This document shows, one piece after another, positions 16,125-23,822 of a DNA stretch of 45,923 bases. The translations under genes and the position numbers were made by a program. Position 1 is the stretch's first letter; each line of letters starts with the position of its first letter. The DNA comes from Methylobacterium crusticola (lineage in GTDB: Bacteria; Pseudomonadota; Alphaproteobacteria; Rhizobiales; Beijerinckiaceae), in assembly GCF_003574465.1 (NCBI RefSeq), contig NZ_QOWC01000042.1, positions 1-45,923 of the forward strand, in the 5' to 3' direction. Below the pieces are notes generated by a model, which saw nothing but the letters and a program-made list of their open reading frames with translations, ran no database searches and was not told where the DNA came from.

Positions 16125-16772
16125 CTAGGCGTCCTCTTCGGTCTCGTCGGCGTCGCGGTCGTCGCCCGCATCCGCGGCGTAGTAGGCGCGGGCGAGCGCC
16201 AGGCGGGCCTCGTCGGCCCGGGTCTCGTCGAAGCCCTCGGTGAGGATCAGGCGGGCGATGGGAGTGAGGTCGAGCGGGACGGCGCCGGCGGCGGCCAGGA
16301 ACCGGCCGAGGCGGGCGACCTGGGCGACGAGCGCCGGCCCTCGGGCGGTGGTGAGGCGCATCAGGCGCGTCTCCGACACGCCGGCGGCGTGGATCCTGCG
16401 CCCCGCCTCGTGCTCGCGGTGGCGCGGGCCCGCCATCTGCCCGTCCGGGTTCCGCTCGCGCACCGGCGCGTGGACCTCCCGCGCCGCCGTGCCGGACAGG
16501 GTCGCGACCAGGTGGCAGATCAGCGCCCAGCGGCGCAGGCCGTCGTCCGACGCGAAGGCGCGCCGGTTCACGCCGGCCGCGATCAGGAGCGGGATCACCG
16601 CATCCACGCCGCGGCCGGGCGCCGCCGGATCCAGGCGCCGCAACGCCGCCCGCGCCCCGGTCGTCAGGCCCGGCATCCGGCCGGAGATCGAGCGCAGCTG
16701 CGCGGAGAGCGAGGGCGTGCGCCGCCCCTCCCTCCCGCCCGCCTCGGTCGTCGGTTTCGCTTCAACCAGCAT
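16125..16772 (-). CDS. cse2: Cse2 (CasB), Cascade small subunit
   Basis: The 215-residue, Arg-rich, all-helical protein sits between cse1 and cas7e, the invariant position of CasB. Helix sequences such as GARAALRRLDP near residue 40, WALICHLVATLSG near 83 and the late LARAYYA match the small-subunit fold. In Cascade two copies line the inside and bind the displaced DNA strand. Its start overlaps the cse1 stop by 11 bases, implying translational coupling. The acidic C-terminal tail (DDRDADETEEDA) is unusual for a nucleic-acid binding subunit. Confidence 0.9.
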   Translation of the reverse strand: MLVEAKPTTEAGGREGRRTPSLSAQLRSISGRMPGLTTGARAALRRLDPAAPGRGVDAVIPLLIAAGVNRRAFASDDGLRRWALICHLVATLSGTAAREVHAPVRERNPDGQMAGPRHREHEAGRRIHAAGVSETRLMRLTTARGPALVAQVARLGRFLAAAGAVPLDLTPIARLILTEGFDETRADEARLALARAYYAADAGDDRDADETEEDA

Positions 16773-18288
16773 CCTTCACCTCCGCCACGAACGCACCGGC
16801 CCGGCGCTCGAACAGGGAAGAGGCCTGGGCTCGGGCGCGGATGCGCCGCACCTCGGTGCGCGGCGCCGCCACGGCGGCCTCATCAAGGACCGCGCGGGCG
16901 ATCCCGGCGAGCCGCACCCGCCAGGGCACGCGGTGCGGCCCGTCCCGCTCCGCCACCTCGTTCCAGAACGCGTCGTCGAAGACGCCCGCCTCGACGCGGT
17001 CGTCGTAGGTCGTCTGCCAGGACGCGGCCTTGCGCTGGGCCGCCTCGTCGTCGAGCCGCACGCCGTCGCGCCCGCCGCGCATCAGCGCCAGGAGTGCGTG
17101 GCGCAGGATGCGCCCCATCTCCCCGGCCTCGTCGGCGCGCTCCTGCGCGACCTCGCCGATGCGGTCGAGGATCGCATCGCCGTGCTGCTCCAGCAGGGGA
17201 GCGATGAACCCCGGCACCGGCAGGTAGCGCTCGTGAAACCCTTCCGTCTTGCCCTGGCCGCGCACCACGGCACTGAAGACGAAGACGAGACCGGTGCCCG
17301 CCATGCCCGGGGTCGCGGTGGCGAGCACCGGCCGCACGGTGATCTTCGGGTTCATCAACCTGGCGACCTGCCGGTAGCCGAAGCCGGCGCGCGTCGGCGT
17401 GTAGGCTTTCTCGCCGTCGTTCGGCACGGGCGCCCATGGGTCGCCGGTCCGTCCCGTGAGCGCCTTCGCCTCGATCCGGGCCGCCTTCGAGCCCGCGGTG
17501 CGGGCGACGAGGCGGCCGTCCTCCCGCACCAGCCGCACGCGGCGGCAGACCTCGACGTAGAGCGGATCGAGCCCCGAGAAGCCCCGCGAGGTCTGTCCGT
17601 CCCACGGTGCAAGCCAGAGCAGGCCCGGCCCGTCGCGGGCGGCGAGCGCCGGCTGTCTCGCCAGGATCCGGTCGCGCCCTCCGGCGAGGAGCCGGCCGAC
17701 ATCGTGCCGGAAGGCGCCGCCGGGCGGACCCTGCGGCCGCAGCCCGAGGGTCGTGCGGCTGCCGAAACCGCCGTTCATCCGGCTGATGCCGAAATTGCCG
17801 GCGCCCATGAAACCCTCCTGGGTCTGGAGGCTGACCAGGGCGAAGAGCCAGTGGTCGTCCGCGGCGTCCCGCATCTGCTCGGCCTTGAGGTCGTGGTTCT
17901 TGGCGGTGACCAGCATGTCGAGGGCGTCGGGCGCCTCGATCCGCCCCCGGTAATCCGCCGCGTTCGCGGGCCTCGCCACCGGCGGCTGGAACAGGGCCGG
18001 CTTGCCCCAATCCTCGACCACGAGCGCCCACGCCTCGCCGTCCGGCCAGTCCGGCGTGAGGGCCAGGAGCAGCCGGCGCCACGCCTCCCCGGTCTCCGGC
18101 AGCGTCACCGCACCGGCGCGATGGAGGGCCATCGCGGCGACCTGGACCAGGAAGGCGTGCCAGGCCTGGCGCTGGTGCGGACGCAGGGCCGGGAAGGAGG
18201 CTACGGCGTCGGCGCTCAGGGCGGCCAGGATGTCGAACAGGCCGGCCGCTTTTGCTTCGTTTGATCGATCGCGGTAGCGGATATGCAT
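16762..18288 (-). CDS. cse1: Cse1 (CasA/Cas8e), Cascade large subunit
   Basis: This 508-residue protein recognises the PAM and recruits Cas3. Family signatures are FDILAALSADAVASFPALRP-like N-terminal helices (key residues LFDILA, FPALRPHQR), WGKPALFQPP, the long LLVTAKNHDLK-type segment (MLVTAKNHDLKAEQM), QTQEGFMGAGNFGISRMNGGFGSR (key residues GNFGISRMN) and NPKITVRPV. The start ATG at 18288 (MHIRYRDRS) agrees with the beginning of conserved sequence. The only purine-rich ribosome site is GGGGA seven bases upstream, and it is buried in a CRISPR-repeat-like hairpin (18293-18315). Overlap with cse2 suggests coupled translation through the Cascade genes. Confidence 0.94.
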   Translation of the reverse strand: MHIRYRDRSNEAKAAGLFDILAALSADAVASFPALRPHQRQAWHAFLVQVAAMALHRAGAVTLPETGEAWRRLLLALTPDWPDGEAWALVVEDWGKPALFQPPVARPANAADYRGRIEAPDALDMLVTAKNHDLKAEQMRDAADDHWLFALVSLQTQEGFMGAGNFGISRMNGGFGSRTTLGLRPQGPPGGAFRHDVGRLLAGGRDRILARQPALAARDGPGLLWLAPWDGQTSRGFSGLDPLYVEVCRRVRLVREDGRLVARTAGSKAARIEAKALTGRTGDPWAPVPNDGEKAYTPTRAGFGYRQVARLMNPKITVRPVLATATPGMAGTGLVFVFSAVVRGQGKTEGFHERYLPVPGFIAPLLEQHGDAILDRIGEVAQERADEAGEMGRILRHALLALMRGGRDGVRLDDEAAQRKAASWQTTYDDRVEAGVFDDAFWNEVAERDGPHRVPWRVRLAGIARAVLDEAAVAAPRTEVRRIRARAQASSLFERRAGAFVAEVKDAG

Positions 18289-18292
18289 GTGA

Positions 18293-18315
18293 GGTCCCCG
18301 CGGGTGCGGGGGAGC
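18293..18315 (-). promoter_or_regulatory. Solitary CRISPR-repeat-like hairpin covering the cse1 ribosome-binding site
   Basis: Plus-strand bases 18296-18315 match 19 of 20 bases of the array repeat, differing only at 18304 in the loop. The stem CCCCGC/GCGGGG is identical. The three bases CGA before the repeat core are missing, so the handle is altered. On the minus strand the 3' arm GCGGGG is followed by ACCTCAC and the cse1 ATG. The arm therefore supplies the Shine-Dalgarno sequence. Cas6e normally cuts directly 3' of such an arm. Binding or cutting would hide or remove the ribosome site. The match is seen directly; the regulation is inferred. Confidence 0.75.
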
Positions 18316-18335
18316 AACCCGCAATGTGGCGGCAG

Positions 18336-18401
18336 CCACCATCTGGCGTGGTGGATCCTCTCCGGGAGAGGGAGCGGTTCGGGGCAGGAAAGCCTGCCCC
18401 G
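18336..18401 (-). repeat. Row of three hairpins in the cse1 leader
   Basis: Three inverted repeats follow one another: 18336-18354 (6-bp stem, 7-base loop), 18357-18371 (6-bp stem, 3-base loop) and 18380-18401 (9-bp perfect stem CGGGGCAGG/CCTGCCCCG, 4-base loop). With the repeat-like hairpin at 18293-18315 they form a highly structured leader between DUF1508 and cse1. The 9-bp hairpin lies 6 bases after the DUF1508 stop, where a terminator would be expected, but no T tract follows. It may attenuate or stabilise the mRNA. Confidence 0.55.
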
Positions 18402-18407
18402 ATGCGG

Positions 18408-18581
18408 TCACAGGCGCAAGACGGGCGCGTTTGCGGAGGATTTACTTAAGACGATCGAGTAATCGCAGGCGTGCTCGGTCACATATATCTCGCGGGACGT
18501 CGATATAATGCGCCCGTTATCGGCACGAAGGCGCCATCGCCATCCCTGCGTTCCAGCGACCGTGAACTTCTCGTACTTCAT
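18408..18581 (-). CDS. DUF1508 (YegP-like) small protein inside the cas locus
   Basis: The 57-residue protein starts MKYEKFTVAGTQGWRWRL, continues with ADNGRIISTSREIYVT and has SIVLSKSSAN near the end. This is one copy of the DUF1508 repeat (W-x-W-R-L, N-G-(R/K)-I-I, S-x-E-x-Y), which in YegP occurs twice. The biochemical role is unknown. The ATG at 18581 has GAGGAGG six bases upstream, the strongest ribosome site in this stretch; longer in-frame starts run through hairpin sequence. The gene lies in the same orientation between cas3 and cse1, and its region is visibly lower in G+C than the cas genes. That suggests a later insertion. Confidence 0.75.
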   Translation of the reverse strand: MKYEKFTVAGTQGWRWRLRADNGRIISTSREIYVTEHACDYSIVLSKSSANAPVLRL

Positions 18582-18689
18582 CGGCGACCTCCTCTGTGTC
18601 ATCGACTTGACGAAAGGCGCAGAAGATCTACAAGTGCCGTGTGAACCGACACCTGACTCTGCGGTCCCAAGCCGCATTCGTTCGGAACA

Positions 18690-18721
18690 GCGACCGGAGA
18701 CGTTGCACCGTCTCCGGTCGC
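18690..18721 (-). repeat. Perfect 13-bp hairpin in the DUF1508/Cascade transcript leader
   Basis: GCGACCGGAGACG at 18690-18702 and its exact complement at 18709-18721 enclose a 6-base loop. The hairpin begins about 11 bases after the transcription start expected from the promoter at 18739-18766. On the minus strand the following bases are TGTTCCG, not a T run, so a plain intrinsic terminator is unlikely. A protein-binding leader, an attenuator or an operator is possible. Confidence 0.6.
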
Positions 18722-18738
18722 CACCTAAGCGCGCATCG

Positions 18739-18766
18739 ATCATACTCTAGGTGAGATTTCGGTCAA
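18739..18766 (-). promoter_or_regulatory. Sigma70-like promoter for DUF1508 and the Cascade genes
   Basis: On the minus strand TTGACC (18766-18761) and TATGAT (18744-18739) are 16 bases apart, close to consensus. The predicted start is near 18732. It lies after the cas3 stop and 150 bases before DUF1508, so cse1-cas2 can be expressed independently of cas3. Confidence 0.6.
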
Positions 18767-18842
18767 GCGCCGGTCGGATTTCACACCGTCCAACGTTGCG
18801 GTTGTTGCAGCAGCACCATCTGGCGGTTCTGCGAATGCGGCT

Positions 18843-21416
18843 TCACCCCACCCGCAGCCCGAGCCGATCGTAGCGGAAGCCGACCGTGCCGAGCGTGAAC
18901 CGCACGCCCTCGGCGCCGGCCTCCTCCCGGACCGCGACGGTCACGTCGTCCGGGAGCTGACCGGCGTCCTTGAGCATCCATCCCGGGATGCGCAGCTGGG
19001 TGATCGTCACGCCGAACGGGCCGACGAACGGCGCCTTCGGCGGGATCAGCCGGTCGTCGGCGCCGAGCCGGGTGCGCACCTTTTCGTCCTCGGGAAACAA
19101 CAGGTCCGTGAACGGAGCCGCCATGTCGAGCCGGTGGTCGGCCGCCAGGGTCCTGTCGGCGACGCGGCCGCCCTCCTGGCGGGTCGCGTGGTCGAGCCAC
19201 GCGCCGCCCTTCTGCGCCGCGACCGCGTCGAGCGCCTCCGGATGGGTCGTCAGCTCGACGAGCCGGCGGCAGTCGCACGGGACCACGATCCGGGCGCGCT
19301 CCTCCAGCAGGCGCCAGGTCGCTTCGATCACGGCCAGCCGGGGATAGATGCCGCGTCCCTGCTTGGGCGGCCCCAGCCCGTGCCGGGCACGGTCGAGCAG
19401 GGGCGAGAGGTCGCGCGCCTCCGGCACGAGCACGACGGCCCGCGGCGTCTCGAAGCCGGCCGCTCGCTCGCGCCGGTGCCGGTGCAGGCGGCCGAAGCGC
19501 TGGAGCAGCACGTCCATCGGCGCGAGATCGGTGAGCAGGAGATCCGCATCCAGATCCAGGCTCATCTCGAGCGTCGTCGTTCCGACGGCGACGACCGGCC
19601 GGCGCTCGCGACCGCGGCAATCCTCCGGCGGCTGATCGTCGTCCACCTTGCCGAACACGGCCTCGATCTCGGTATCGAGGCGGCGGCGGTCCTCGGCGGC
19701 GAAGCGGCCGTGATGCAGGGTGGCGACGCCGCCGACCCGGAACAGCAGGTCGCCGGCGCCTTCCGCCTCGAGCGCCTGCTGCACCGCCACAGCGTCGGCG
19801 ACGGTGTTGCGCACGACCAGCACCGAGGCGCCCGCCCGCGCCGCGCGCAAGGCCCGGGCGGCGATCTCCCGCGGGTGCGCGATCAGCGGCGCGGTCTCCA
19901 CGGCGATCTCCTTGCGCCGGCCGCCGGTCTCCACCTTCGTCGGAGCCGCCTCCAGGCCCGAGAGCGCCGGGTAGGGCGTCTCGAGGGCCTGCGCGAGGCT
20001 CGGCGCCTCCTGGCCGAGGAGGGCTGCGCGCGCCGCGCTGCCGAGGGTGGCCGAGAGGAGCATCACCCGGCCGCCGGCCTCGACGTGGTTCCCGATCACG
20101 GTCCTCAGGATCTCCGTCTGGAACGCATCCGACGCATGGACCTCGTCCACCACGAGCAGCGCCCGCGACAGGGCGGCGGCGCGCAGGTGCGCGTGCTTGA
20201 CCTTCAAGCCCGCCAGCAGCGCTTGGTCGATGGTGCCGACCGCGATGCGGGCGGCGAGGTAGCGCTTGGGCGCCTCGGCGGCCCAGCGGGCGTCGTCGCC
20301 GCCACCGTCTGGCCACAGCACCGTGAAGGGCGCAAGACGTTGCCCGTCCTCGTCCCCGGCGCGCAGGTAGCCCGGGACGGCGAGCACCGCGCGGGGCGCA
20401 TCGGCGCCGAAGACGCGGGCGAGGTGGCGGTTGATCCGCCCGTGCAGCTGCGTCGCCGCGGTGCGGGTCGGCACCGCGAAGTACAGGGCGTCGACCTCGC
20501 CGCGGGCGATCAGCGCGAGAGCGCGCCACAGGGCCGCCTCGGTCTTGCCCGAGCCGGTTTCGGCCTCCAGGGCGGCGATCGCGCCGAGCCACGCGGCGGC
20601 AGCCTTCTCCTGCGCCTCGTAGGGCGGAAAGCCGAACGCCGCCGCGAAGGAGCCGGACGCCGCGCGTGACAACGGGCTGAGGCCCCGCACGGCCACCGCC
20701 AGAGCCGCCTGCCGTGCCGCGAACTGAGATCGCGACAGCCCGGACGGCGTCGCGAAGGGGAAGTGCGCCGTGTCTGAGCCGAGCCAGTCGGCCAGGGTGA
20801 CGAGGCCGGCGAGCAGCGCCACGGCGCGCGGGGCATCGGGCAGCGGCGGGCCCTCTGCGAAGGCGAGCGGGAAGCGCCGGCGAGCGGCGGCGAGAAGCCG
20901 CGCCAGCTCGCCGAGCGGATCGTAGCCGTCGATCGCGCGCCACCAGCCGGCATCCCGCCGTGCCTCTCTGATGCTGGATCCGCTCATGGCGCCCGGCGTG
21001 CTGAAACTCGCCAGCGGACGGCCGTGATGCGCCATCACGGCCGTGAGATGTTCGGTCGCCCCCCAGGCCGTGATGAGGCCGCTCAGCTCCCGCACCACGG
21101 CCTGGTCGCGGAGTTGCACGCTCCGGTGGAACAGGGCGCCGACGATTTCGGTGTGACCGATGCGCGGCATCTTGGGAAACTGACGCCGCCAGAAGCCACT
21201 ATTGGCTTTTCCGAGATCGTGCAGGAAGGCAAGCGCGCACAACCGCTCGACGTCCTGATCGGACAAGGCGCGTCCGGCCAGGATCGCGATCCTGCTCCGG
21301 TAAGCGGTCTGCGTCAGCACGGTGCGCAGGACAGCGGCGACATCCTCGCCGTGATCGATGAGGGCCAGCGTCGTACCGGACTCGTCGCGCTTGGCCCAGG
21401 CGTGGTTTTCAGTCAA
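18843..21416 (-). CDS. cas3: Cas3 helicase-nuclease, type I-E
   Basis: The 857-residue protein degrades DNA after Cascade recruits it. The HD nuclease domain is first: His22, His66-Asp67 in FLHDLGKANSGF, His88, His130-131 in MAHHGRP and Asp210 in LADWLGSD. The SF2 helicase follows, with Walker A AETGSGKT (Lys291), Walker B DEVH at 424-427, SAT at 455-457 and QRFGRLHRHRR as motif VI. All catalytic motifs are present. The start is TTG at 21416, preceded by GGGAG six bases away, with an in-frame TGA two codons upstream, so no longer protein is possible. It is separated from cse1 by 554 bases and DUF1508. Confidence 0.95.
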   Translation of the reverse strand: MTENHAWAKRDESGTTLALIDHGEDVAAVLRTVLTQTAYRSRIAILAGRALSDQDVERLCALAFLHDLGKANSGFWRRQFPKMPRIGHTEIVGALFHRSVQLRDQAVVRELSGLITAWGATEHLTAVMAHHGRPLASFSTPGAMSGSSIREARRDAGWWRAIDGYDPLGELARLLAAARRRFPLAFAEGPPLPDAPRAVALLAGLVTLADWLGSDTAHFPFATPSGLSRSQFAARQAALAVAVRGLSPLSRAASGSFAAAFGFPPYEAQEKAAAAWLGAIAALEAETGSGKTEAALWRALALIARGEVDALYFAVPTRTAATQLHGRINRHLARVFGADAPRAVLAVPGYLRAGDEDGQRLAPFTVLWPDGGGDDARWAAEAPKRYLAARIAVGTIDQALLAGLKVKHAHLRAAALSRALLVVDEVHASDAFQTEILRTVIGNHVEAGGRVMLLSATLGSAARAALLGQEAPSLAQALETPYPALSGLEAAPTKVETGGRRKEIAVETAPLIAHPREIAARALRAARAGASVLVVRNTVADAVAVQQALEAEGAGDLLFRVGGVATLHHGRFAAEDRRRLDTEIEAVFGKVDDDQPPEDCRGRERRPVVAVGTTTLEMSLDLDADLLLTDLAPMDVLLQRFGRLHRHRRERAAGFETPRAVVLVPEARDLSPLLDRARHGLGPPKQGRGIYPRLAVIEATWRLLEERARIVVPCDCRRLVELTTHPEALDAVAAQKGGAWLDHATRQEGGRVADRTLAADHRLDMAAPFTDLLFPEDEKVRTRLGADDRLIPPKAPFVGPFGVTITQLRIPGWMLKDAGQLPDDVTVAVREEAGAEGVRFTLGTVGFRYDRLGLRVG

Positions 21417-21570
21417 AGATCACTCCCACTTGAGTCATATCAAAACAAACGCTTGAACTATGACGTGACCATACAGGAATAAATGCCGTCTGAATAATTT
21501 AATAGACGCGAAAGATATTCTCTTCAGTATATTCGATATTTTGTAGAATGTCCCCTTCGGGCCGCGCCCT
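21417..21570 (-). promoter_or_regulatory. A+T-rich upstream region of cas3
   Basis: This stretch is much richer in A+T than its surroundings and holds two inverted repeats: GTCATA (21434-21439) with TATGAC (21459-21464), and CGTCT (21487-21491) with AGACG (21504-21508). These are possible operator arms around the cas3 promoter. A TATGAC box close to the start is a candidate -10, but its -35 partner is poor. Confidence 0.4.
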
Positions 21571-21882
21571 GCTCGTCGCCTACGGTGGCTTTTCAGATCC
21601 GCTGCGCGGTTTCGGCCCTTCGGGTCACAGACGCTGACGCAGTGTAAGGTGGCCTGCGGCCGATGTCACTTGGTGGGCCAGCGGCCCAGCCTCAAGGCCG
21701 TGCCCCCGGCCCGCTCGCCTGGCGCCGGGCTGCCGGCGACATCGATGCTGAAGAGCCTCGACGCCGCCTTCCCGGATCGGGATCGCATAAGGGAGGCGTA
21801 TGGAACCGGGGATGCCGGATACGACATGAGGAGCCGGTGATTACCCAGGCCTGTGACGGCAGGGCTTGGTGTCTGTCCGAGA
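21571..21882. other. Gene-free flank between cas3 and the IS remnant
   Basis: No product is recognised on either strand. Two copies of CCCTTCGGG are visible (in 21550-21650), each a small hairpin with a TTCG loop. The region is probably debris between the cas locus and mobile-element sequence. Confidence 0.35.
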
Positions 21883-22227
21883 TCATTCTGATTGTTGGCA
21901 GAGTTTTCGAAGCAAGATGCAGATTGAAGCAAGACGCAGGAAAGCGAGCGCCTTGCTCGTGCGGCACTCCCAGTCCTCGGCCAGTCGGCGGCAGCGATTG
22001 AACCAGCCGGTCGTGCGCTCCACGATCCAGCGCTCGGGCCGGACCTCGAACCCCACCGCCTGATCCGGGCGCTTGACGATCGCCACCGTCACCGACCGGC
22101 ACACCCGGCCCGATGCATCCTGGAACGCAGGTCCCTGGTAGCCACCATCCGCGTCGAGCTTCAGCAGGAACGGGTAGAGCCCAGACAGCGTCGCCATCAC
22201 CCGGACCCCGCCGTCACGGTCCTGCAC
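21883..22227 (-). pseudogene. IS5-family transposase C-terminal remnant
   Basis: The 114 residues include LDADGGYQGPAF, SVTVAIVKRPDQAVGFEV, RWIVERTTGWFNRCRRLAED and ALAFLRLASICILLRKL. These are the last third of an IS5-type DDE transposase; the Glu in VERT is the third catalytic acid. The N-terminal part with the first Asp is missing and the sequence upstream does not continue the frame, so it is inactive. It lies between tRNA-Lys and cas3 and shows past element insertion at this border. Confidence 0.8.
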
Positions 22228-22430
22228 GGCGGCCGGTCAGGTCAGCGAGGCTGCGGGACCATCCGGGGACGGTGAGCCAGAGGGTTTCCGTCATCCCCTC
22301 GGGCTATCGGAAGGCCGGGCCGACGCGGAGGCGGAACGGGAGATTTGGACACAGGTCCGACGACCTTGGACACCAAGGCGAGATGGCCGCAGTCGTCCTA
22401 ACGTCTAAATGACGGTTCGACTGAACAAAG
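22228..22430. other. Unassigned sequence between the IS remnant and tRNA-Lys
   Basis: About 200 bases with no recognisable gene. Two short similar motifs, TTGGACAC, occur near 22350 and 22370. No copy of the tRNA 3' end is seen here or at the left border of the CRISPR region, so a tRNA-integrated island is not supported inside the window. Confidence 0.35.
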
Positions 22431-22506
<76 letters not shown>

Positions 22507-22718
22507 GCGCGCCGGGGAGGAGCCGGCGGCGAGGCCGGGCGGTCCTTGATCGGAGCAGGCGCGGGCATAGGGGGTTGACGCCGTCGGGTCAACCGGGGAA
22601 CGAGGGGGCTTCGCGGCCGCGCAAGGGGCCGGCCGCCCGAGGACGACATGCTCCGCCCCACATCGTGCCCCGCCTCCCCGGCGACCCGCGACGGGCCGCG
22701 GCGCGCCCGCGGGTGGGC

Positions 22719-23771
22719 GTGAGCGGGGCGCCGTGGCGCCGCTTCGTCCGCGGCGTGCTGGGGACGGGCGGGCTCGCGGGGCTCCTGGTGCTCGGGTTCG
22801 TGGCGGCGATGGATCCCTACGGCCTGCGGGCCGGGCCCGGGCGGGCGCCCGGCCCGATCATGGATCTCAACCAGCGCTTCATGTACCCCCAGGTGGTGCG
22901 CGGAGGGGCCTACGACGCGGCGGTGTTCGGCACCTCGACGGCGCGGCTCCTCGATCCGGAGGCCCTCGACCGGGCGTTCGGGGCCCGCTTCGCCAACCTC
23001 GCCATGAACGCCGCGACCCCGTGGGAGCAGGCCCAACTCGCCCGGCTGTTCCTCGAGGCGGCGCCGGCCCGCGCCGTGCTGTTCGGCCTCGACGCGACCT
23101 GGTGCGAGGCGGAGGCCGAGACCCGGCGGCTGACGTTCCGGGCCTTCCCGCCCTGGCTCTACGAGGCGCGTGCGCCCTGGACCGGCCTTCTGCGGCAATG
23201 GAACCTCCAGAGCGTGCAGATCGCCGGGCGCGTGCTCCTCCACCGCCTCGGGCGCATGCGGGCGCGCATCCGCGGCGACGGCTACGAGGTCTTCACCCCG
23301 CCGGAGGCGAGCTACGACGCCGCGCGCGCCGCCGCCCACATCCACGCGGGGGCGACCGACACGGTGCCGGCCGCGCTCTCGGAGGCCGAGCGGGCGGCCC
23401 TCGCCACCCCGGCCCTCGCCTGGCTCGACGCGCTGCTCGGGCTCACCCCACGGGACGCCCTGCGGCTGATCGCCTTCATGCCGGTCCACGTGGCCGCGCA
23501 GCCGCAGCCGGGCACACGCGGGGCGGAGCGGGAGGCGGTCTGCAAGGCCCGGGTCGCCGCGATCGCCCGCCGGCGCGGCGCCACCCTGGTGGATTTCAAG
23601 ATCGCGTCGCAGGTCACCCGGGCGGACGCGAATTACTGGGACGCCCTGCACTACCGCCTGCCCGTGGCGGCCCGGGTGGTCGAGGCCTTGCGCGCGGCCG
23701 AGAGCGACGGCCGCGACGACCCGGACGGGTTCTACCGGGTGCTGGCGCACCCGCGCGCGGCCGGCCACTGA
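22719..23771 (+). CDS. Membrane-anchored SGNH-hydrolase-like protein
   Basis: About 350 residues. An N-terminal hydrophobic segment (VLGTGGLAGLLVLGFVAAM) is followed by DPYG and a soluble domain. GTSTARLLDPEAL resembles the GxS block of SGNH hydrolases, and YWDALHYRLPVA near the end resembles the DxxH block. This arrangement is seen in DltD/AlgX-like proteins that modify polysaccharides, but the enzyme activity is inferred only. The start is uncertain: GTG at 22719 is chosen because it places the membrane segment near the N-terminus; the frame stays open from 22575 (TTG), with GTGs at 22665 and 22713. No clear ribosome site decides between them. It is convergent with tgt. Confidence 0.6.
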   Translation: MSGAPWRRFVRGVLGTGGLAGLLVLGFVAAMDPYGLRAGPGRAPGPIMDLNQRFMYPQVVRGGAYDAAVFGTSTARLLDPEALDRAFGARFANLAMNAATPWEQAQLARLFLEAAPARAVLFGLDATWCEAEAETRRLTFRAFPPWLYEARAPWTGLLRQWNLQSVQIAGRVLLHRLGRMRARIRGDGYEVFTPPEASYDAARAAAHIHAGATDTVPAALSEAERAALATPALAWLDALLGLTPRDALRLIAFMPVHVAAQPQPGTRGAEREAVCKARVAAIARRRGATLVDFKIASQVTRADANYWDALHYRLPVAARVVEALRAAESDGRDDPDGFYRVLAHPRAAGH

Positions 23772-23776
23772 GGCGC

Positions 23777-23807
23777 CCTCCCCGGCCGGCCCGGGCCGGC
23801 CGGGAGG
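23777..23807. terminator. Bidirectional terminator-like hairpin between convergent genes
   Basis: A 31-base near-perfect inverted repeat (15-bp arms, one bulged C) lies between the ends of the SGNH-like gene and tgt. It is extremely G+C-rich and lacks a T run on either side. Confidence 0.5.
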
Positions 23808-23822
23808 AACCGACGCGGGGTC

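Noticed and set aside
18286..18842. A CreTA-type RNA toxin-antitoxin between cas3 and cse1
   Set aside because: Only one repeat-like stem is present. The sequence after it is the cse1 start rather than a spacer-like guide, and no toxin-like mini-gene was recognised.
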